64,000 nucleotides of DNA. Origin: Streptomyces laurentii (lineage in GTDB: Bacteria; Actinomycetota; Actinomycetes; Streptomycetales; Streptomycetaceae). The notes beneath the pieces were generated by a model. That model was given only the letters and a program-made list of their open reading frames with translations, made no database searches and was not told the origin of the DNA. The position numbers were made by a program, and so were the translations under genes. Of the stretch, positions 59,966 through 64,000 are shown piece after piece; the first letter of the stretch is position 1; every line of letters begins with the position of its first letter. The stretch spans positions 7,009,501-7,073,500 of the forward strand of contig AP017424.1 in NCBI GenBank assembly GCA_002355495.1. The letters are read 5' to 3'.

Positions 59966-59997
59966 AGCCCCTGGAACGCGCCACCCGTCCAGGGGCT
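59966..59997. terminator. Terminator hairpin after beta-propeller gene
   Basis: Perfect 10-bp stem AGCCCCTGGA/TCCAGGGGCT with a 12-nt loop, 21 bp after the stop. Confidence 0.78.
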
Positions 59998-60136
59998 CTC
60001 GTGACGACGTCAGGACCCTCTTCATCGGCCCATGGCCAGGCGATACGCGAGGTGTGCCGCTCGCTGTGAGGTGACCGCGCCCGTCCGGGTTCCCGGCGAG
60101 TGGAGTTCCTTGTGCTCTCCCGGGAGACCTCGGGCC

Positions 60137-60802
60137 TTACGCGCGACCCTCGGCCTTCAGCGTCAGCGCGCCGGGCAGCTCCGCGCAGGTCGCGTGGAGC
60201 CGGTGGGCGAGGTCCGCCCGGGTGTGCCCGGCAGGCTGTGCCACCCATGCGGCGAGTGCTCGGTGGAACGCCGCGACCAGCATGTCGAGCGCCAGACGGG
60301 CGTGCACCTCGCCGGTCCCGGGGAGGTCGAACCGTCGCTCGACCACGGCGAGCGCGGCATGGGTCGTGCGGTCGCAGAACGCCAGCCCGTGCGCCTCCAT
60401 GGACGGCGTGTGAGCGGCCAACCGGCGGCTCGCCAGGGCGCGTTCGGTCCAGCCGTCGGCATCCATCCGGTCGATGGCCCCGGCAAGGCTGTCCTCGAAC
60501 AGCGCGATGAGCGTGCGCCCGTCCGCCGGGCAGTCCTCCAGTACGTCGAGAAAGGCCGTCCACAGGTCCTGGGTCGGCGCCAGCGCGACGTCTTCCTTGC
60601 TGTCGAAGGTGCGGAAGAAGGTCCGTTTGGAGACCTCGACCACATCGCAGAGCTCGTTCAACGTCACCGCGTCGAAGCCGCGTTCGCCGAACAGCTTCAG
60701 CGCGGTGTCGATCAGCGCCTGCCGGGTGCGGAGCTTCTTGCGTTCACGCAGGGGCAGTCGGGCGACTGTGGGCGGGGCGGCGGCGGAGGGCTTGGACGTC
60801 AT
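60137..60802 (-). CDS. TetR family transcriptional regulator
   Basis: 221 aa. Helix-turn-helix RTRQALIDTALKLFGERGFDAVTLNELCDVVEVSKRTFFRTF in outline, then a helical ligand domain. Start near 60802-60805 (GTG-ATG); a TACACT box only 8-9 bp upstream suggests a leaderless transcript. It is divergent from the frameshifted reductase, with a GCCAC-TCG-GTGGC dyad between them, so it probably represses that gene. Confidence 0.92.
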   Translation of the reverse strand: MTSKPSAAAPPTVARLPLRERKKLRTRQALIDTALKLFGERGFDAVTLNELCDVVEVSKRTFFRTFDSKEDVALAPTQDLWTAFLDVLEDCPADGRTLIALFEDSLAGAIDRMDADGWTERALASRRLAAHTPSMEAHGLAFCDRTTHAALAVVERRFDLPGTGEVHARLALDMLVAAFHRALAAWVAQPAGHTRADLAHRLHATCAELPGALTLKAEGRA

Positions 60803-60846
60803 CACGGGCAGTGTAGCCGAGCAGCGAACGCCCCTTGTAGGCTTAC

Positions 60847-60859
60847 GCCACTCGGTGGC
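60847..60859. promoter_or_regulatory. Dyad GCCAC-N3-GTGGC, candidate TetR operator
   Basis: Perfect 5-bp arms in the short divergent region between the TetR gene and the reductase-like gene. Confidence 0.5.
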
Positions 60860-60882
60860 ACTTTCTCTTCAGGAGGATTCCC

Positions 60883-61811
60883 ATGCGCGCACTGCTCGTC
60901 GATCGCTCGGCCCCGCCGGCCTGCGTCTCGGCACCGTCCCCGACCCGGTTCCCGCGCCTCATCAGGCCCTGATCCGGGTGACGGCGACCTCGCTCAACCA
61001 CGGAGAGGTCGTCTTCGGTCTCAAGGGAGCGTCCGAGGGGGCGGTCCTGGGCTGGGACGCCGCCGGTGTTGTGGAACAGGCCGCCGTCGACGGCTCCGGG
61101 CCGGCCGTCGGCACGCCGGTCGTGACCCTCATGCCCGAGGGCGCCTGGGCCGAACTGCGCGCGGTCGACACGGCGTTGATCGGTAGAGCGCCCGAGGGAG
61201 CCGATCCGGCCGGGCTGGCGACGATTCCGGTCGCCGCGACGAGCGCCCTGCGCGCCCTGCACCGCGTCGGCCCGCTCCTGGGGCGCGATGTCCTCGTCAC
61301 GGGGGCCACCGGAGGCGTCGGCCGGTACGCCGTCCAACTCGCCCGCGCGGCGGGCGCCCGTGTCGTGGCCGTCACCGGCGACCCGGGCGCCAACGGCGAA
61401 CTGCTGCGCGGGCTGGGCGCCCACGAGGTGATCCGTACGCCGAAGGAGGCCACGCGCCCGATGGACGGCGTGGTCGACATGGTCGGCGGTCCGCTGCTCG
61501 TCGAGGCGTACCAGACCCTGAACGAGCGCGGCACCCTCGTCTCGGTCGGCCACGCCACCGAGAAGGGGGAGGACTTCCCGTTCGGAGTCTTCTTCGGCGA
61601 TCAGGGCAGGCACGACCGGTCGATCGCGACCTTCTTCCTGCTCGCCTGCACCGGCCTGGACCGCGATCTGACCTGGCTGGCCCACCAGGTCGCCGCCGGT
61701 GACCTCGACCCGGGCATCACCTGGCGCGGCGGCTGGGACGCCGCGGCGGAGGCGATCGACGCCCTGCTCGCCCACAAGCTCCACGGCAAGGCGGTACTCA
61801 CGCTCGGATAG
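60883..61811 (+). pseudogene. Zinc-binding dehydrogenase/quinone oxidoreductase, one-base frameshift
   Basis: Restored length about 309 aa of the medium-chain reductase superfamily: GroES-like part (NHGEVVFGLKGA, GWDAAGVVEQA), Rossmann VLVTGATGGVGRYAVQLARAAGARVVAV, then DGVVDMVGGPLLVEA. No structural zinc Cys cluster, so it is quinone-reductase type (NADPH-dependent). ATG 60883 has an excellent AGGAGG 7 nt before and begins MRALLVDRSAP, but the frame then stops after 29 codons. Continuation (AGLRLGTVPDPV) is in another frame, consistent with one lost base near 60910-60916. The rest is clean. Either a fresh mutation or a sequence error. Confidence 0.82.
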
Positions 61812-61863
61812 AGGTCCCCCAGCCGGGACTTCGCACCCGCGCGCGGCGGCCCGCGCGGGGGAA

Positions 61864-61898
61864 GGCCCCGGCGGAGCCGTCGTGGCTTCGCCGGGGCC
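61864..61898. terminator. Strong terminator hairpin between converging genes
   Basis: 15-bp stem (61864-61878 with 61884-61898; one G-U pair in RNA) and GTCGT loop, between the reductase-like and dipeptidase-like genes. Confidence 0.85.
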
Positions 61899-61945
61899 GG
61901 TTCCCGGTGCTGTCTCCGGATGCGGAGGCCGGGCTCAGGGGTCGG

Positions 61946-64000
61946 TCAGGACCGGGCCACCGTGACATCGAAGAGCGAATAGCCCCAGCCGGTCGCCCGC
62001 TTCACCCCGTGCACCCGTACGTACCGGGCCGACTGCGAGGGGAAGGTCGCCGTGTCGATGCCGCCGTCCCCGGCGTCCGTGGACCACGCGGTCCGCCAGG
62101 TGCTGCCGTCGTCCGACAGCTCGATCCGGTAGCCGCGGGCGTACGCGTCCTCCCAGTCGAGGGTCACCCGGCCGACCCGGCGCGACTCGCCCAGGTCCAC
62201 CTGCCACCACTGGTCGTCGGTCCACTCGCTCGCCCACCGCGTCCCGCTGTCGCCGTCCACGGCGAGCCCGGGGGAGTAGTTCACGAACGGGTTCCACCAC
62301 TGGGTGGTGGACGCCGAGGCCGGCCGTCCGGCCGCCAGGTTGACGCCTGTCTCGTGCTTCTCGGTCGCCTTCCAGGTCGTCAGATACGTCTCGGCGCCCC
62401 GCGACAGGTCGTTCACGACGTCCGGTCCGCCCGGCGTGAGCCGGATCTGCTCCACCCAGTCCGGCACGAGACCGTTGTGCGCGGCGCCGTCGGTGTTGAG
62501 GTCCCAGGTCCGCTCGCCGGTGACCTGGCGGTCGAGGACCGTGCCGCCGTCGAAGCTGCGGAAGGGGTACTTCACGGCGTTCGGGGCGCCCGGGCCGACC
62601 GGACCCGGCCAGCCGCCGACCCCGTTCATGTCCGTGCCGTAGCCGAGCCCGACGCCGTACTTCTTGCGCAGCGCGGCGTTCTGCGCGGCCTCGCCGACGA
62701 AGCCCTCGGCGCTGTGCATGTACGGGGCGATGAAGCCGCCGAGCCGGTAGACCCGCTCGGACCATTCCAGGTCCATCCAGCTGTGGCTGGAGATGACGCC
62801 CGGGTACTCCTCGGCCTCCACGATGTCGAGCGCCCGGCCGGCCGCCTTCACGCTCATGTGGTCGAGCTCCAGCATCATGCCGCGTTGCATCATGCCCTTG
62901 AGGGCGTACTCGCCGAGCCGGGTCAGTCCGCGGGTGTTGCAGCGGGCGTCGGAGGCGTACTTCGGCACGGTCACGCCCGGCGGCAGCTTCTCCGCCATCG
63001 CGGGCGGCGCGACCAGGCCGATCGGGTTGTCGGCTTGCGCGCCCGGGCACTTCTCGGTGGTCCAGAAGGTGCCCGTGGACAGGAACTGCCCGATGTTGAC
63101 GGCGACTCCGGTGGTGCCGCTGTCGAACCGGACGCCGCACAGCGCGTTGTCGAACTTGTGGCACAGGAACATGCTGCGCACGCCCATCCCGTACAGCTCG
63201 TCGAGACCCTTGTCGATGTCGGCCTGCGAGCACTGGGCGACATCGAGGATCTGCTTGCAGCCGAACGGTTCGGAGGTCTCCACGCCCAGCACCACCGCGA
63301 GCTTGCCCTGCTCGATGACGGAGCGGGCCTGCGCCGAGTCGGTGACGATCCGGAACCAGCCCTTGCCCGGGCCGCCGTACATCTGGTCGATGTAGGCCTG
63401 GAGTTCGTAGGACTTGCGGGCTTCGAGGCGGATGGCGTCCATCTCGTCGCAGCCGCGGTCGCGGGGCAGGAGTGAGCAGATCAGGCCGTTGGTGACCAGG
63501 TCGTTGACCAGGACCCGCTGTCCGCCGCGCCAGGCCCGCTCGACCCACGCGTAGTAATTCTGCTGGTGGCTCAGCGAGTTGTTGGCGGGCCAGTCCTTGA
63601 AGGTGGGCCAGCCGACCGGGTCGTGCTTGCCGTCGTCGCCGCCGGTCAGATGCTCGAAGATGGCGCCGGCGCCGTCGGGGTAGTGCTCCGGGCAGTCCTT
63701 GAGCGCGTCGGCGACACCCGCCGGGGAGAAGGTCTGGCCACAGATCATGCGGCCGCCGAAGCCCTCGTTGGACATCAGGTGGTTGTGCGCGTCGACGAAG
63801 CCGCGCACCTTGCCTTGAGGATCGGTGCCCTTGAACGGGGCGCCGGTGGCGCTGATTCGCGAGTCGGGGGCCGGCCGGGCGGTGGGTTCCCACCAGGAGC
63901 CCGCGTCGGCGGCGGGCACCGGCCCGGCGCCGAAGACGAGGGTGGCCAGCGCGAGGAGCAGGGTCACGAGGGCGAACCGGCCTCCCGGCCCGCGTCGTGG
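61946..64000 (-). CDS. Secreted dipeptidase/amidohydrolase-like protein with F5/8 type C domain, 5' end outside window
   Basis: At least 684 residues; open to the window edge, so the true start is beyond 64000. Near the edge it reads RRGPGGRFALVTLLLALATL, a signal-peptide core, with cleavage about PAADA. The body is a membrane-dipeptidase-like amidohydrolase: FVDAHNHLMSNEG (HxH metal motif), LELDHMSVKAAGRALD, ISSHSWMD, LGYGTDMNGVGGWPG (Asp near the end of the barrel). Residues after about 545 form a coagulation-factor 5/8 C (discoidin) domain (GRPASASTTQW, VDGDSGTRWASEWTDDQWWQVDLG, RGYRIELSDDGSTW), probably for glycan or cell-surface binding. Peptidase versus other hydrolase activity cannot be told. 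Confidence 0.9.
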   Translation of the reverse strand, partial: PRRGPGGRFALVTLLLALATLVFGAGPVPAADAGSWWEPTARPAPDSRISATGAPFKGTDPQGKVRGFVDAHNHLMSNEGFGGRMICGQTFSPAGVADALKDCPEHYPDGAGAIFEHLTGGDDGKHDPVGWPTFKDWPANNSLSHQQNYYAWVERAWRGGQRVLVNDLVTNGLICSLLPRDRGCDEMDAIRLEARKSYELQAYIDQMYGGPGKGWFRIVTDSAQARSVIEQGKLAVVLGVETSEPFGCKQILDVAQCSQADIDKGLDELYGMGVRSMFLCHKFDNALCGVRFDSGTTGVAVNIGQFLSTGTFWTTEKCPGAQADNPIGLVAPPAMAEKLPPGVTVPKYASDARCNTRGLTRLGEYALKGMMQRGMMLELDHMSVKAAGRALDIVEAEEYPGVISSHSWMDLEWSERVYRLGGFIAPYMHSAEGFVGEAAQNAALRKKYGVGLGYGTDMNGVGGWPGPVGPGAPNAVKYPFRSFDGGTVLDRQVTGERTWDLNTDGAAHNGLVPDWVEQIRLTPGGPDVVNDLSRGAETYLTTWKATEKHETGVNLAAGRPASASTTQWWNPFVNYSPGLAVDGDSGTRWASEWTDDQWWQVDLGESRRVGRVTLDWEDAYARGYRIELSDDGSTWRTAWSTDAGDGGIDTATFPSQSARYVRVHGVKRATGWGYSLFDVTVARS

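Overview
The window is high-GC actinobacterial chromosome, most likely Streptomyces. Codon third positions are almost all G or C, GTG and TTG starts are frequent, 4-nt stop/start overlaps are common, and family content is typical (pirin, NB-ARC/TPR regulator, MmyB-type XRE regulator, Spo0M, S12 peptidases, Tat lipoproteins, ROK regulators). I see no rRNA, tRNA, CRISPR array, integrase, transposase or polyketide/NRPS genes.

Layout. 1-7.6 kb: end of a thiolase gene, thioredoxin, a flavoprotein disulfide reductase coupled to a degenerate exonuclease-like gene, a three-gene extracytoplasmic set that looks copper-related (DUF6153, DUF305, BNR lipoprotein), then a TPR protein divergent from a pirin. 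7.8-23.2 kb: a glycan-utilisation locus with a phosphodiesterase-like hydrolase and GH36 alpha-galactosidase on the minus strand, then, facing away, a ROK regulator, a sugar ABC importer without its own ATPase, GH5, GH35, GH38 and a HAD phosphatase. 23.3-31.8 kb: two tandem S12 serine hydrolases (one frameshifted), a MacB-like ABC exporter, a divergent two-component system and a small membrane protein; two matching palindromes suggest a local response-regulator circuit. 32-40 kb: DUF2087 regulator, a broken protein-arginine deiminase gene, and an operon of ABC ATPase, ABC permease and a beta-propeller/phosphoesterase exoprotein. 40-43.6 kb: gene-poor stretch with small secreted or membrane proteins, ending in a DUF1326 gene behind a CsoR-like operator. 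43.7-53.9 kb: NB-ARC/TPR STAND protein, CDP-glycerol-transferase-like protein with TetR, MmyB-type regulator, YciO/Sua5 protein, LexA paralogue, and a KhtTU-type antiporter. 54.2-58.3 kb: BlaI/M56 pair divergent from DedA and PAP2 genes with a shared double operator, then Spo0M and TatA. 58.6-64 kb: beta-propeller exoprotein, TetR with a divergent frameshifted quinone-oxidoreductase-like gene, and a secreted dipeptidase-like amidohydrolase that runs off the window.

Most useful second looks: (1) identical TACCC-N5-GGGTA operators before two putative copper-related units 37 kb apart; (2) a GGTGTAGC-N2-GCTACACC palindrome before the ABC/two-component genes and again before a 55-aa membrane protein; (3) a twin CTAC-N6-GTAG operator linking BlaI/M56 to DedA/PAP2; (4) an RHIM-like V-Q-A-G motif at the N terminus of the STAND ATPase; (5) four apparent single-base deletions spread over three otherwise well-preserved genes, which are either real pseudogenes or consensus errors. 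All family assignments come from reading motifs; no search was run.
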